From JAQVWU01 sp964628455 (GTDB lineage: Bacteria; Bacillota; Clostridia; Oscillospirales; CAG-272), in NCBI GenBank assembly GCA_964628455.1, contig CAZVPD010000023.1, positions 1 through 30,063 of the forward strand: a DNA stretch of 30,063 nucleotides. Direction: 5' to 3'. Positions 22,780 to 30,063 of this stretch are shown one piece after another. Position 1 is the stretch's first letter; each line of letters starts with the position of its first letter. Under the pieces are notes generated by a model. The model was not told the origin of the DNA, did no database searches, and saw nothing but the letters and a program-made list of their open reading frames with translations. A program made the position numbers and the translations under genes.

Positions 22780-23331
22780 TTATTTCGCTTCGGATCCGGT
22801 CCTTTCCCGCTGTGCCTGCGGCGGGGTGTTCTCTGCCGACCTGCGTGCTTTGCGCATGTCAAGGATCCGCATGATCCTCGGCCGATTATACCGCTGAGCG
22901 ATGATGCAGGGGATATTGGCCAGCAGTGCGTAACCGAGCATCATCCAAGGGACGCCGGGGGGCGCAAAAAAGCCGAAGACCCAGAAGGGGAAGACCGCGA
23001 GCCAGTGCGTCAGTTCGCCCCTGGCCGATTCGGTCAGAAAACGGGTGAGATATTCATCCGAAAAAGAAGAGAGATTTTTCTTCCGGAAAGTGTTTTTTTT
23101 AAGGACCGCGCTGCCGTCGGGAAGCAGGTGCTTCCACCGGCTGACCGCGAAAACCGTATCCCAGATACGCCCGTCCCTCTCGAAGCGGTGCGTCCGGAAC
23201 AGGAAGGAACCGGGTGAATAGAAACGGTCGGGCAGCCGCAGGCAGATGAGCGCAGCGGATACCTGCAGCAGGGGCCAGACCGCAAAACAAAGCAGTACGG
23301 TCGGAAAAGCGGACCAATAAAGAATCCTCAT
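22780..23331 (-). CDS. CrtO-like acyltransferase family membrane protein
   Basis: A 183-residue membrane protein. ATG 23331 overlaps the upstream glycosyltransferase stop (ATGA), which fixes the start although the frame stays open further upstream. Two hydrophobic regions (about 5-30 and 110-145) flank a conserved middle. The pattern RWKHLLPDG (66-74), ESARGELTHW (101-110) and NIPCIIAQRYNRPR (139-152) matches the staphylococcal glycosyl-4,4'-diaponeurosporenoate acyltransferase CrtO family. In Staphylococcus aureus CrtO acylates the glucosyl group during staphyloxanthin synthesis. No carotenoid synthase or desaturase is in the window, so here the pair probably acts on another lipid or glycolipid. 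Pairing with a CrtQ-like gene strongly supports the family call; substrate unknown. Confidence 0.78.
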   Translation of the reverse strand: MRILYWSAFPTVLLCFAVWPLLQVSAALICLRLPDRFYSPGSFLFRTHRFERDGRIWDTVFAVSRWKHLLPDGSAVLKKNTFRKKNLSSFSDEYLTRFLTESARGELTHWLAVFPFWVFGFFAPPGVPWMMLGYALLANIPCIIAQRYNRPRIMRILDMRKARRSAENTPPQAQRERTGSEAK

Positions 23332-24458
23332 GGCTTCTTCCGCAGGTCGATCCCGCGCCCCTTCCAGGTCACTTTCAACCCGAATATTTTTTTGAAAGAC
23401 GAAACCGTGAAAACGAAGAAAAATACGGGCAGCAGGAGCGGAAACAAAACGGACGCCCAGCGCTGAAACCGTCCGATCCGCCCCGACAGAACGGTCAGCC
23501 CCGCAGCCCACGCGGTATAAAGCAGGGAATAAAGACCGGTCAGCGGCATGTCCGATGCGAGCAATGCTTCTGTCAGCTGGATCGGAACGGAAGTCAGCGA
23601 AGCGATCCAGAAAAAAACCATGGCGAAAATCAAAGGGGGCGTTTTGGACGCGCCCGCCGCCACATTTTTTACCCATCCTTCAAGCAGCGCGCGAAACCCG
23701 CTGCCGTACATCCTGAAGGAGATATCGCCGCCTCCTGTATAAAGCCTGTATGGAATGCCGCATTTTTTCAGCCGCAGGCCCAGCGCAACGTCTTCGGCTA
23801 TGCAGCCGCATACGCTTTTATGACCGCCTGCCTTCCCGTAATCGGATTTCGAAATAAGGATGACCGGGCCGTATAGCCCGACGCTCTTCGGCACGGGCAG
23901 CGCCGTGCCGTTGGCTGCGATCAGAACGAGGTTGAAGAGCAGGGAGAACTGTTCGTAGATCCTCTCGGTTTTATGGAAGGGCTGCACCGAAAGGGCGCAG
24001 CCGGTATCCGAATAAATGCGCATCAGTTTTTTCAGGCTGTCCGGACCGAGTCTGACGTCGGCGTCCAGAAACAGCAGCAGTTCCCCTTCCGCGGCGTCCG
24101 CGCCGTTCTGACAGGCCCTTGTCTTACCCGTCTGCCCTTCGGGGCTGCCGCGCAGGGATATAAGCCGCGCGCCTCCCGATAAAGCCGCTTTTGCCGTTCC
24201 GTCCTCCGAATCGTCGTCAACGCAGAGGATCTCATAAGGCCGCAGCGTCTGTCTGTTCAGATCACCGAGTAGAAGGGGCAGACAGCTCTCTTCATTCCGC
24301 GCCGGAATGATTACGGAAACAGGTAAAAAGCTGCCGGCATCCGAACCTTTTGCCGGCAATACGGGCAGCCGGTAAAAAAGTACGAAAGCAGCCGCAAATC
24401 CGGCAAGCACGATCGTCAGTTCGATTATTTTTATCAGGTCGGTCAGTTCGGTCATCAT
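23328..24458 (-). CDS. CrtQ-like family 2 glycosyltransferase
   Basis: A 376-residue membrane-bound GT-A glycosyltransferase. There is a membrane helix at about 11-30 and C-terminal hydrophobic segments from about 270. Catalytic features are SVIIPARNEE (48-57), D81-D82 after ILCV, the DAD motif at 132-134 in LFLDADVRLGP, and GCIAEDVALGLRL with E222-D223. The stretch ERIYEQFSLLFNLVLIAANG and the ending VTWKGRGIDL are characteristic of the CrtQ branch (4,4'-diaponeurosporenoate glycosyltransferase). The gene overlaps the crtO-like gene by 4 bp, indicating coupled translation and a shared pathway. The start may be either of two adjacent ATGs, and the ribosome site is weak. It should transfer a sugar to a lipid acceptor at the inner membrane face. 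Confidence 0.85.
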   Translation of the reverse strand: MMTELTDLIKIIELTIVLAGFAAAFVLFYRLPVLPAKGSDAGSFLPVSVIIPARNEESCLPLLLGDLNRQTLRPYEILCVDDDSEDGTAKAALSGGARLISLRGSPEGQTGKTRACQNGADAAEGELLLFLDADVRLGPDSLKKLMRIYSDTGCALSVQPFHKTERIYEQFSLLFNLVLIAANGTALPVPKSVGLYGPVILISKSDYGKAGGHKSVCGCIAEDVALGLRLKKCGIPYRLYTGGGDISFRMYGSGFRALLEGWVKNVAAGASKTPPLIFAMVFFWIASLTSVPIQLTEALLASDMPLTGLYSLLYTAWAAGLTVLSGRIGRFQRWASVLFPLLLPVFFFVFTVSSFKKIFGLKVTWKGRGIDLRKKP

Positions 24459-24540
24459 GCTTTTTCAGATTTTCGCCTTTCAGTGTATTTCGGACGGCAA
24501 TCCGCCCGCTGTATATCAGCCGCGCAGAACAGGAACCGGA

Positions 24541-25701
24541 TTAAAATCTGCCGTATTCTCTGACCGCGTTATACATCGCCCTGACGTTTTCCGGCGGAGT
24601 TCCGGGTGCGAGATTGTTTGCGTCACGCAGGATAAACTTTTTCGAAAGCGGTTTTACTTCACCGCAGATGCGCCGCACTTCGGTTCTGATGTTTTCGCTC
24701 TGCGCTCCGGAGAGTATGCTGATGCGTACACCGCCGCTCATCGTCACATCCGGACCGAGCAGCTGCAGCATCTCCCTGAAATTGATGGGGTAACCGGTAT
24801 CGAAGGATGCGACATTCAGTTCGTCCGCGATCATCCCGAAATGGCGCGTTGCGTCGCCGCACAGGTGTATCTGGTTTTTGCCCGTCCCGTCGGTCAGTTC
24901 GCTTATCAGCCTTTTGTGCCGCGGCAGCACGAAGCGTTCGTAATCCGCGGGAGAGAGAAGGGCGATGCTGTCGTCGGCGAAGCTTATGTCCGGGCTGATT
25001 TCCGGCATCCCGAAATGGCGGCGCAGACCTCTGATGCGGAAGACCGCGGCGTCGGTCAGGTAATCGAGCAGTTCTTCGGCGTAAGCCGTATCTTCGTATA
25101 AGTCGATGCAAAACTCCGTGGTTCCGCGCAGCATACACGCCAGCGTCATCGGTCCGTCGGTTCCGAAACCGGGGAATCCCACGTTTGAGATGGGTTTCCC
25201 CATATATTCGAATCCGTCGTTTTTTAATTTAATAAAATAATTATAAAATTCGAACGCTTTACCGAGCAGTCCGCCGAACAATTCGGGGAACCCTTTTTTA
25301 AACAACAAATCCCGCGGATTATCTCCGTTCAGCATGGGTATGGTAAAGGGTACGGCGTTGCCGGAAAACTTAAGCTCTGCGCCCAGCCACCCGCACTCCG
25401 TGTCATTTTGAAAGTCGGGATACAGATACCATCCGTTTTCCGGCAGCCCCATCCGATGGTCGTAATACATTTCGAAAGCTTCGAAGCGGCGGAACTCAAG
25501 CTGCATATCGAGCATGGTTTGCGCGTCATTGTAATATTGCTCGAAGGTCACGCCGCGGCTGTATTTGCTGTCAAGGATAACCATGCGGGGATTCATCCCG
25601 ATGATCATGGGGATGCGTGTCGGGCTGCCGGCACGGTAAGCAGACCACACCAGCTCCGACTCCGCATTGTGCTCCGAAAAATCCGCCGTCATATCAGACA
25701 T
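24541..25701 (-). CDS. Uroporphyrinogen decarboxylase-family (URO-D) protein
   Basis: A 386-residue protein with the URO-D/methyltransferase TIM-barrel fold. Recognisable segments are GFPGFGTDGPMTLACMLRG, ISFADDSIALLSPADYERFV and NQIHLCGDATRHFGMIADEL. In Clostridia most stand-alone URO-D relatives are not haem enzymes but corrinoid-dependent methyltransferases or proteins of unknown role. HLCGDATRHF is the His/Cys region expected for a zinc-type methyltransferase site, so methyl transfer is possible but unproven. No corrinoid protein or haem gene lies nearby. The SD is weak. The gene is 82 bp upstream of the crtQ-like gene on the same strand and may share its transcript. A relic or small ORF ends 21 bp upstream. 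Confidence 0.82.
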   Translation of the reverse strand: MSDMTADFSEHNAESELVWSAYRAGSPTRIPMIIGMNPRMVILDSKYSRGVTFEQYYNDAQTMLDMQLEFRRFEAFEMYYDHRMGLPENGWYLYPDFQNDTECGWLGAELKFSGNAVPFTIPMLNGDNPRDLLFKKGFPELFGGLLGKAFEFYNYFIKLKNDGFEYMGKPISNVGFPGFGTDGPMTLACMLRGTTEFCIDLYEDTAYAEELLDYLTDAAVFRIRGLRRHFGMPEISPDISFADDSIALLSPADYERFVLPRHKRLISELTDGTGKNQIHLCGDATRHFGMIADELNVASFDTGYPINFREMLQLLGPDVTMSGGVRISILSGAQSENIRTEVRRICGEVKPLSKKFILRDANNLAPGTPPENVRAMYNAVREYGRF

Positions 25702-26093
25702 ATCATACCGCCCCGATTAAAATCATTGTTTTATACTTTTGTAAATCTCCATGGTTTTATCCGGCCCGGTTTGGGCTTTCATTGCGATTGCTTCGTATTG
25801 CGAAGCAAAATTGCTTTCTTTTCTGCTGTTCATGTCTTTGAGCAGCAAACCCGGTCCGCCCCGGCTGCAGATCTCCCGGTTTGTTTCATCGAATATTTCA
25901 ATTTTAAAGTTGTATTTCGCATCGGACGAAAATACGCAGGCCTTTTTATTTTTACGCTGTAAGAATCTTTTCTTTTATTTCGCATTATAACAGAAAAAAA
26001 CAACAAATGCAAATATTTAAAATCCGTATTCAGATCATGTGCGGCGCCTGTCCGGCTGACCGGTTTTACGAACCGGTTTCGAAACACAGCGGA
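25702..26093. other. AT-rich 392-bp stretch without an intact gene
   Basis: The stretch holds three things. One is the start-less open frame at 25723-25974. Another is a perfect hairpin, TTGCTTCG (25788-25795) with CGAAGCAA (25801-25808). The third is a perfect 7-bp inverted repeat, ACCGGTT (26059-26065) with AACCGGT (26071-26077). A minus-strand TGTTATAAT at 25992-25984 could be a -10 box for the URO-D gene with a leader of about 275 bases. No riboswitch class was recognised. Confidence 0.45.
25723..25974 (-). pseudogene. 83-codon open frame without a start codon, possible relic or small gene
   Basis: A minus-strand frame open from 25974 to a TGA at 25723 reads like protein: FKIEIFDETNREICSR, then PGLLLKDMNSRKESNF, then a KTMEIYKSIKQ end. 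There is no ATG, GTG or TTG before residue 48. An ATG-started frame at 25985 reads MRNKRKDSYSVKIKR and would join it after a one-base shift in the A-rich run near 25939-25948. It ends 21 bp before the URO-D gene. It may be a decayed gene or a short gene with a sequencing or real frameshift. Function unknown. Confidence 0.3.
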
Positions 26094-26690
26094 TTATACG
26101 GTATTGCCGTCAATATGTTTTTTTAAGAAGTTCAGGATTTCTATTGTGCAGTCCGTAATCCGGTTATGCTGATAATTCCTGTTTGTTGAAAAATAGCCGA
26201 AATAGCCCCACGGATCTTTTATCTGCGTTCCCCGGTCCCACAGACCGTCGGAATTCCGATTCCGCATCAGCCATTCTGCCGAATCGGCAAGATACGGAGC
26301 CGGACCGTGAAACTGGTTGATATAATAAAAAGAATATAGCCGGCGGCGGGTTTTGCTATCAGAAAAATCATCCGGGAGTTTGGCCGGGCAGTTATTCCGG
26401 AAATATCCGTGGTCATAAACGCGCCTGCCGTAATGCCGGAGCATAGCTTCATCCAAACACAGCGGTATCCATTCGTCATAGGTGCCGTCGCACCGTTCGT
26501 TATATGGTTTGACGGCTTCGATCATATTGCAGAAAGCTGCCGTATTACACGGAATTATACGTTCATTCGTGCTGCGGAATTTTTCGAGGGCAGTACCTTT
26601 CGGTAAATCCTCAAGATATTCATAAGCGCGCAGCAGAATATCGCGGTCCTCGATTGTCAGGCCGATGTAAAGGCAGCGGCTGATTGTCAT
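26094..26690 (-). pseudogene. Alpha-toroid (prenyltransferase/squalene cyclase-like) protein, probably 5'-truncated
   Basis: A 198-residue open frame whose C-terminal half has the repeat style of alpha/alpha-toroid proteins: SAEWLMRNRNSDGLWDRG, followed by DPWGYFGYFSTNRN and a final helix EILNFLKKHI. These folds occur in prenyltransferases, terpene cyclases and many uncharacterised bacterial proteins, usually of about 280-320 residues. This one is short. The ATG at 26690 has no SD, and the frame continues open upstream into the end of the FAD-dehydrogenase gene only 14 bp away. A plausible reading is that the 5' part was lost when the AT-rich segment joined here. Alternatively it is a short intact gene translated by read-through. 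Function unknown. Confidence 0.45.
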
Positions 26691-26704
26691 ACGTGATTCT
26701 GTGT

Positions 26705-28096
26705 TTAAAGCTTTAATAAATTTCTTGCCAATAGCACACCCATAACAGATGCCATCATAAGTCCGCGTGTCCAGCCGCTTGAATCACCAAGGCAGTAAAG
26801 ACCTTTAATGTTCGTATTAAGCTCGCTGTCCATTTTAATTTTATTGCTGTAAAATTTCAGCTCGGGCGAATACAAAAGTGTTTCATTTGAGGCGAATCCC
26901 GGAACAACAATGTCTACTGCATGCATGAAATTAATAATATTTGTCATTGCACGATACGGCATTGCTGCGGTTATGTCACCCGCAACAGCATCTGACAAAG
27001 TCGGCACTAAATTCGATTTCGCAAGATCTTTTTGCCATGTGCGTTTTCCGTCTAAAATATCGCCAAAGCGTTGTACAAGAATATGCCCTGCACCGAGCAT
27101 ATTTGTCAGCTCTCCAACCTTTTGAGCGTATTCAATCGGCTGATTGAATGGCTCTGTAAAATTATGCGAGCAAAGTATTGCGAGGTTTGTATTATTTGAC
27201 TTTGTATTCTTGTATGAATGCCCGTTTACTACCGCCAAATCGTTGTCGTAATTTTCCTGGCTGACAAATCCGCCTGGATTTTGGCAGAATGTACGCACCT
27301 TATTTTTAAATGGCTTTGGATAACCTATAAGCTTTGATTCATACAGCACATTGTTGACATTTTCCATAACCTCGTTGCGAACTTCAACGCGAACGCCGAT
27401 ATCAACCGTTCCGGGCGCATGTGTTATATTATGTTCTATGCAGAGCTTTTCAAGCCAGTCTGCGCCGCGTCTGCCTGTTGCCACAACAACATTTTCAGAG
27501 TATATATCAATATCTTCTTTTCCGTTTGATATATTGACACCTTTGCACTCCTCGTTTTCTAAAATGAGATTATTGCATTGGCATCCGAATTTTATTTCAA
27601 CTCCGTTCTCTAAGAGGTATTGCTCAATTAAAAAATATATTTCCTGTGCTTTTTCCGTACCTAAATGGCGGATCGGGCAATCTACAAGCTTAAGTCCTGC
27701 AATAATGGCTTGTTTTCTTATTTCTCTTACTTTTTCAATGTCGCTTATTCCCTCGATATGTGAGTCGGCTCCAAAATCAAGATATATTTTATCTGTGTAG
27801 TCTATCAGTTCCTGTGCTTTGCTCTCTCCGATAAGACTTGGTAAATCACCGCCTACTTCGTAGGAAAGCGACAGTTTTCCGTCCGAAAATGCACCTGCTC
27901 CGCTGAAACCTGTAGTTATGTGACAAGGCTTGCAGTTAACACATTCCTTTGTTTTACTTTTCGGACAGATTCTTTTTTTTATGGAACTGCCTTTTTCAAC
28001 GATCACTATGTTTTTCTTTGAGCCGTTTTTCACCATTTCCAGTGCGGTAAATATCCCTGCCGGACCTGCGCCTACAATTATTATATCCTTATCCAT
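26705..28096 (-). CDS. FAD-dependent dehydrogenase (COG2509-like)
   Basis: A 463-residue flavoprotein. The FAD-binding Rossmann motif VGAGPAG is at residues 8-14. A cysteine cluster C44, C52, C55 and C58 precedes TTGFSGAGAFSDGKLSLS, the signature of the uncharacterised FAD-dependent dehydrogenase family represented by COG2509. The second FAD motif is YCLGDSSGWTRGLMMASVMG near the end. Codon use is clearly AT-rich (many AAA, TTA, ATA and AAT codons), unlike the GC-rich flanks, suggesting acquisition. It has an excellent SD, AGGAGG, seven bases before ATG 28096, and a near-consensus promoter, so it is probably expressed. The physiological substrate of this family is not established. It is the only intact gene in the AT-rich segment. 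Confidence 0.88.
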   Translation of the reverse strand: MDKDIIIVGAGPAGIFTALEMVKNGSKKNIVIVEKGSSIKKRICPKSKTKECVNCKPCHITTGFSGAGAFSDGKLSLSYEVGGDLPSLIGESKAQELIDYTDKIYLDFGADSHIEGISDIEKVREIRKQAIIAGLKLVDCPIRHLGTEKAQEIYFLIEQYLLENGVEIKFGCQCNNLILENEECKGVNISNGKEDIDIYSENVVVATGRRGADWLEKLCIEHNITHAPGTVDIGVRVEVRNEVMENVNNVLYESKLIGYPKPFKNKVRTFCQNPGGFVSQENYDNDLAVVNGHSYKNTKSNNTNLAILCSHNFTEPFNQPIEYAQKVGELTNMLGAGHILVQRFGDILDGKRTWQKDLAKSNLVPTLSDAVAGDITAAMPYRAMTNIINFMHAVDIVVPGFASNETLLYSPELKFYSNKIKMDSELNTNIKGLYCLGDSSGWTRGLMMASVMGVLLARNLLKL

Positions 28097-28123
28097 TTTG
28101 TCCTCCTGAAGTTACATTATATT

Positions 28124-28152
28124 ATTATATCAAAACAAGACGGAAACATCAA
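28124..28152 (-). promoter_or_regulatory. Promoter of the FAD-dependent dehydrogenase gene
   Basis: On the minus strand TTGATG (28152-28147), a 17-base spacer, and TATAAT (28129-28124), with TG just upstream of the -10, form a strong SigA-type promoter about 28 bases before ATG 28096. Confidence 0.85.
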
Positions 28153-28170
28153 CTTAATATAAATAAAAGT

Positions 28171-28389
28171 TTATGTTTGGCGGATCGGTTCTTTCATATA
28201 AAAATACCGCCCGCTCTCAGAAACACCGTCATTCTCCGGTGTTTTAATTTCGTCAAATAATTCATAATCAATCGTTACCGGTCTGCCGGTTGCTTTAAAT
28301 AATATCCGCAGTTTGTCATAGTGCAAATAAACCGAATGGATAAAATTTGCTATTGACTCTTTTCGGCTTCTCTCGCCATCAATTTTATT
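28171..28389 (-). pseudogene. Probable C-terminal remnant of a serine site-specific recombinase
   Basis: A 72-codon frame with no start codon contains ESIANFIHSVYLHYDKLRIL and then FKATGRPVTIDYELFDEI. This resembles the FVNSVYLYDDKL...FNYK pattern near the C-terminus of large serine recombinases in Clostridia. Nothing of the catalytic N-terminal domain is present. It would be the scar of a mobile element in this AT-rich segment. The match is by eye and partial. Confidence 0.4.
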
Positions 28390-28576
28390 TTATTTCGGTC
28401 ATAGTGTAACTTTCTGTTTTACTGTTTCTTTCCGTCGTTTCACGGGAATTCACTCTTCGAGGACCGGCCTCGGCAAATGAATACGCGTTTTCAATAAAAC
28501 ATTTCCCGGACATATTCAAAATAACATTAAAAACATCTTTATCAAAATAATATTGCACAGCAGATTTTTCATCATG
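28385..28576 (-). pseudogene. Fragment of unknown protein, possibly the tail of the upstream broken gene
   Basis: A 63-codon frame without a start: EKSAVQYYFDKDVFNVILNM followed by SGKCFIENAYSFAEAGPRR. It overlaps the end of the preceding fragment by a few bases in a shifted frame. That is the pattern left by a frameshift in one longer gene. No family recognised. Confidence 0.35.
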
Positions 28577-28868
28577 TCATCTCGTCTTTTGGTAAAGCAC
28601 TCAGGATTAAATCCGGTCTTGAAGGTCGTAAATTATAATGTATTGAAGTAACGCTGAACAACAGTGCCGTTTTCTTCGGTAAACTCGTTTTTTCATATTC
28701 CTCCGCTTTTAAAATGGTTTTGGCGGAAGCTGCATTGTCTGTCATTATACTTATACCTTGTTCATCTGCAGCAAGCAAATAACCGATCATCCCGCTGTTA
28801 ATCTGCCTTATTATGTCATAAAGTCCGATATCACCTGTATAATGCGCTTTTAAATACCGAGAACGAGA
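28572..28868 (-). pseudogene. Second fragment of a frame-broken unknown gene
   Basis: About 98 open codons, including YLKAHYTGDIGLYDIIRQIN, GYLLAADEQGISIMTDNAAS and SIHYNLRPSRPDLILSALPK. It reads like a real soluble protein. Its first ATG (28790) is internal and has no SD, and the frame begins where the upstream fragment's frame ends at GTDLVLG. I do not recognise the family. Confidence 0.4.
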
Positions 28869-29062
28869 TCAGTACCTGATTCGCGTTCTTTTTCCCCTGA
28901 TGCGATGACCGTTTCCATTGCTTCCGCAGAATCGGTTCCGTCCGCCCGGGGCAGCCGCGTTCTGAGATAAACGCGGTTTCCGTTAATAACATCGAAAACC
29001 TTACCCGCGCCGCCCGGAACCTTTGTTTGCATATTAAGATCTGCTCTGACATGAATTATTAT
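28850..29062 (-). pseudogene. First fragment of a frame-broken unknown gene
   Basis: The frame reads IIHVRADLNMQTKVPGG, then VFDVINGNRVYLRTRLPR, then GEKERESGTDLVLG, and stops at TAA 28850, where fragment two continues in another frame. GGAGG (29071-29075) lies eight bases before an ATA at 29062. The first in-frame ATG is 29032, without an SD. A promoter at 29089-29117 precedes it, so the gene's control region survives although the gene is broken. Function unknown. Confidence 0.4.
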
Positions 29063-29088
29063 ACAAATTTCCTCCCGGTAAATTTTAG

Positions 29089-29117
29089 TTTATATTATAT
29101 TAATGATTTATTAACAA
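29089..29117 (-). promoter_or_regulatory. Promoter of the broken unknown gene
   Basis: On the minus strand TTGTTA (29117-29112), a 17-base spacer, and TATAAA (29094-29089) precede the SD GGGAGG at 29076-29071. Confidence 0.5.
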
Positions 29118-29170
29118 TGTGTAAAATATATGAAAAACGCGAATGATATGAATTATATGGTTCGATGTTG

Positions 29171-29199
29171 TTGACAACCGGAAAACAATATGATACCAT
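29171..29199 (+). promoter_or_regulatory. Promoter of the ABC exporter operon
   Basis: TTGACA (29171-29176), a 17-base spacer, and TACCAT (29194-29199) with a TG extension at 29191 precede ATG 29246 by about 47 bases. The -10 box is imperfect but the extension compensates. Confidence 0.65.
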
Positions 29200-29245
29200 A
29201 AACGCCCTGCCTTTTTTGGCGAATAAAAACAAAGGAAGCGACACG

Positions 29246-30040
29246 ATGATCTGTCTGACCGATATCTGCAAAAGCTACAGGGTGTCCCGACGGGATCCGG
29301 GTCTCCGCCGGGCGGTAAAGGCTCTGTTCAGCCGTGAATACGATGAAATACGCGCGCTGGACCGTGTATCGTTCTCCGTTTCGGACGGAGAGATGGTCGG
29401 ATATATCGGACCGAACGGGGCGGGGAAATCCTCGACCGTCAAGGTCATGAGCGGCATCCTGACCCCCGACAGCGGGGAGTGCGTGATCAACGGGCGTGTC
29501 CCCTGGAAAGACCGCAGGGCGCATGTGCGGGATATCGGCGTCGTATTCGGCCAGCGTTCCCAGCTCTTCTGGGATGTTCCCGCAGGCGATTCGTTTGAGC
29601 TTATCCGCGATATTTATTCGGTGAAGCAATCCGACTACAGGCGAAAGCTGGACGATCTCACCGAAAGACTCGACCTGGGTGAAATCATACGCACGCCCGC
29701 GCGGCAGCTTTCACTCGGGCAGCGTATGAGATGCGAAATTGCCGCCTCCCTGCTCCACAGTCCGAAAATTTTGTTCCTGGATGAGCCGACCATCGGCCTT
29801 GACGCGCCGTCCAAACTTGCGGTGCGTGATTTTATCCGCACGCTCAATCGCGAAGACGGCGTGACGGTCATTCTGACCACGCACGACATGCAGGATATCG
29901 AAGCGCTGACCGAACGCATTATCCTTATCGGAAAAGGCCGGATCCTGCTGGACGGTCCGATTGAAAAGCTGCTGCATGCGGACGGCGATAAAAAAATCGA
30001 CGAGGTTGTCGCCGAAATGTACAGGACTTTCGAAATATGA
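29246..30040 (+). CDS. ABC-2 type exporter ATP-binding protein (COG4586-like)
   Basis: A 264-residue ABC ATPase. ATG 29246 is chosen because AAAGGAAG lies just upstream; an earlier ATG at 29165 would start before the promoter -35 box. Walker A is GPNGAGKS (55-62), the Q-loop FGQ (101-103), the signature LSLGQ (155-159), Walker B LFLDEP (176-181), and the switch His is H213. The insertion RRDPGLRRAVKALFSREYDE between the first strands is typical of the branch that pairs with large ABC-2 permeases. It should drive export of a still unknown substrate. The next gene starts inside its stop codon (ATGA), so the two are translated together. Confidence 0.92.
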   Translation: MICLTDICKSYRVSRRDPGLRRAVKALFSREYDEIRALDRVSFSVSDGEMVGYIGPNGAGKSSTVKVMSGILTPDSGECVINGRVPWKDRRAHVRDIGVVFGQRSQLFWDVPAGDSFELIRDIYSVKQSDYRRKLDDLTERLDLGEIIRTPARQLSLGQRMRCEIAASLLHSPKILFLDEPTIGLDAPSKLAVRDFIRTLNREDGVTVILTTHDMQDIEALTERIILIGKGRILLDGPIEKLLHADGDKKIDEVVAEMYRTFEI

Positions 30041-30063
30041 AAAAATATTTTTCTTTTTTTAAA
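30037..30063 (+). CDS. ABC-2 type permease, first nine codons only
   Basis: ATG 30037 overlaps the stop codon of the ATPase gene by 4 bp and opens MKKYFSFFK before the window ends. This N-terminus is typical of the ABC-2 permease partner of such ATPases. The call rests on the overlap and context as much as on the nine residues. Confidence 0.6.

Noticed and set aside
25702..25983. Cobalamin riboswitch in the long leader of the URO-D gene
   Set aside because: No B12 box-like GCCACTG sequence or matching helices were found. Only an 8-bp hairpin at 25788-25808 is clear.

Overview
The window looks like chromosomal DNA from an uncultured, fairly GC-rich member of the Bacillota (probably class Clostridia). 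The reasons are lipobox-type lipoproteins, strong purine-rich Shine-Dalgarno (SD) sites, SigA-type promoters with an extended TGn element, a WecA/TagO-type wall polymer transferase, and crtQ/crtO-like genes of the kind known from staphylococci. This placement is inference; no marker gene fixes the species. No rRNA, tRNA or CRISPR array was seen.

Layout. At 1-1130 (-) lies a membrane PAS-GGDEF signalling protein cut by the window edge. At 1453-4319 (+) a solute-binding-type lipoprotein precedes a DegT-family PLP enzyme. At 4497-9568 (+) come trpS, a TagO/WecA-like polyprenyl-phosphate sugar-1-phosphate transferase, a membrane-anchored unknown, and a lipoprotein with two BIG2 domains and an AlgX-like SGNH domain, closed by a strong terminator at 9597-9629. 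At 9829-11316 (+) is a second solute-binding-type lipoprotein with its own promoter and terminator. At 11604-14618 (+) are an SDR dehydrogenase, a third binding lipoprotein and a type I dehydroquinase-like (Schiff-base lyase) protein. At 20382-14692 (-) a five-gene operon holds a fourth binding lipoprotein and four different oxidoreductases; it ends in a hairpin terminator and is divergent from an AraC-type regulator (20599-21438, +). A kinase-like protein (21573-22718, +) follows, then, on the minus strand, a crtQ/crtO-like pair and a uroporphyrinogen-decarboxylase-family protein (25701-22780).

From about 25.7 to 29.16 kb the DNA is visibly more AT-rich. It holds one intact gene, an FAD-dependent dehydrogenase with a strong promoter and SD, among apparent relics: a 5'-truncated alpha-toroid protein, a frame-broken unknown gene, and a probable serine-recombinase C-terminus. 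This looks like a decayed acquired segment. After it an ABC-2 type exporter ATPase (29246-30040, +) begins, with its permease starting at 30037.

The most distinctive theme is four paralogous lipoproteins of about 490-495 residues. All carry an EF-hand-like Asp/Asn-Gly loop at residues 235-255, none has ABC permease genes beside it, and three are embedded in operons with small-molecule enzymes (aminotransferase; SDR plus dehydroquinase-like lyase; Gfo/Idh plus MDR plus epimerase-type oxidoreductases). They plausibly capture sugar-, polyol- or cyclitol-like compounds that the linked enzymes then process, with a shared or distant permease. The second theme is envelope chemistry: TagO-like transferase with AlgX-like lipoprotein, and the crtQ/crtO-like glycosyltransferase/acyltransferase pair.
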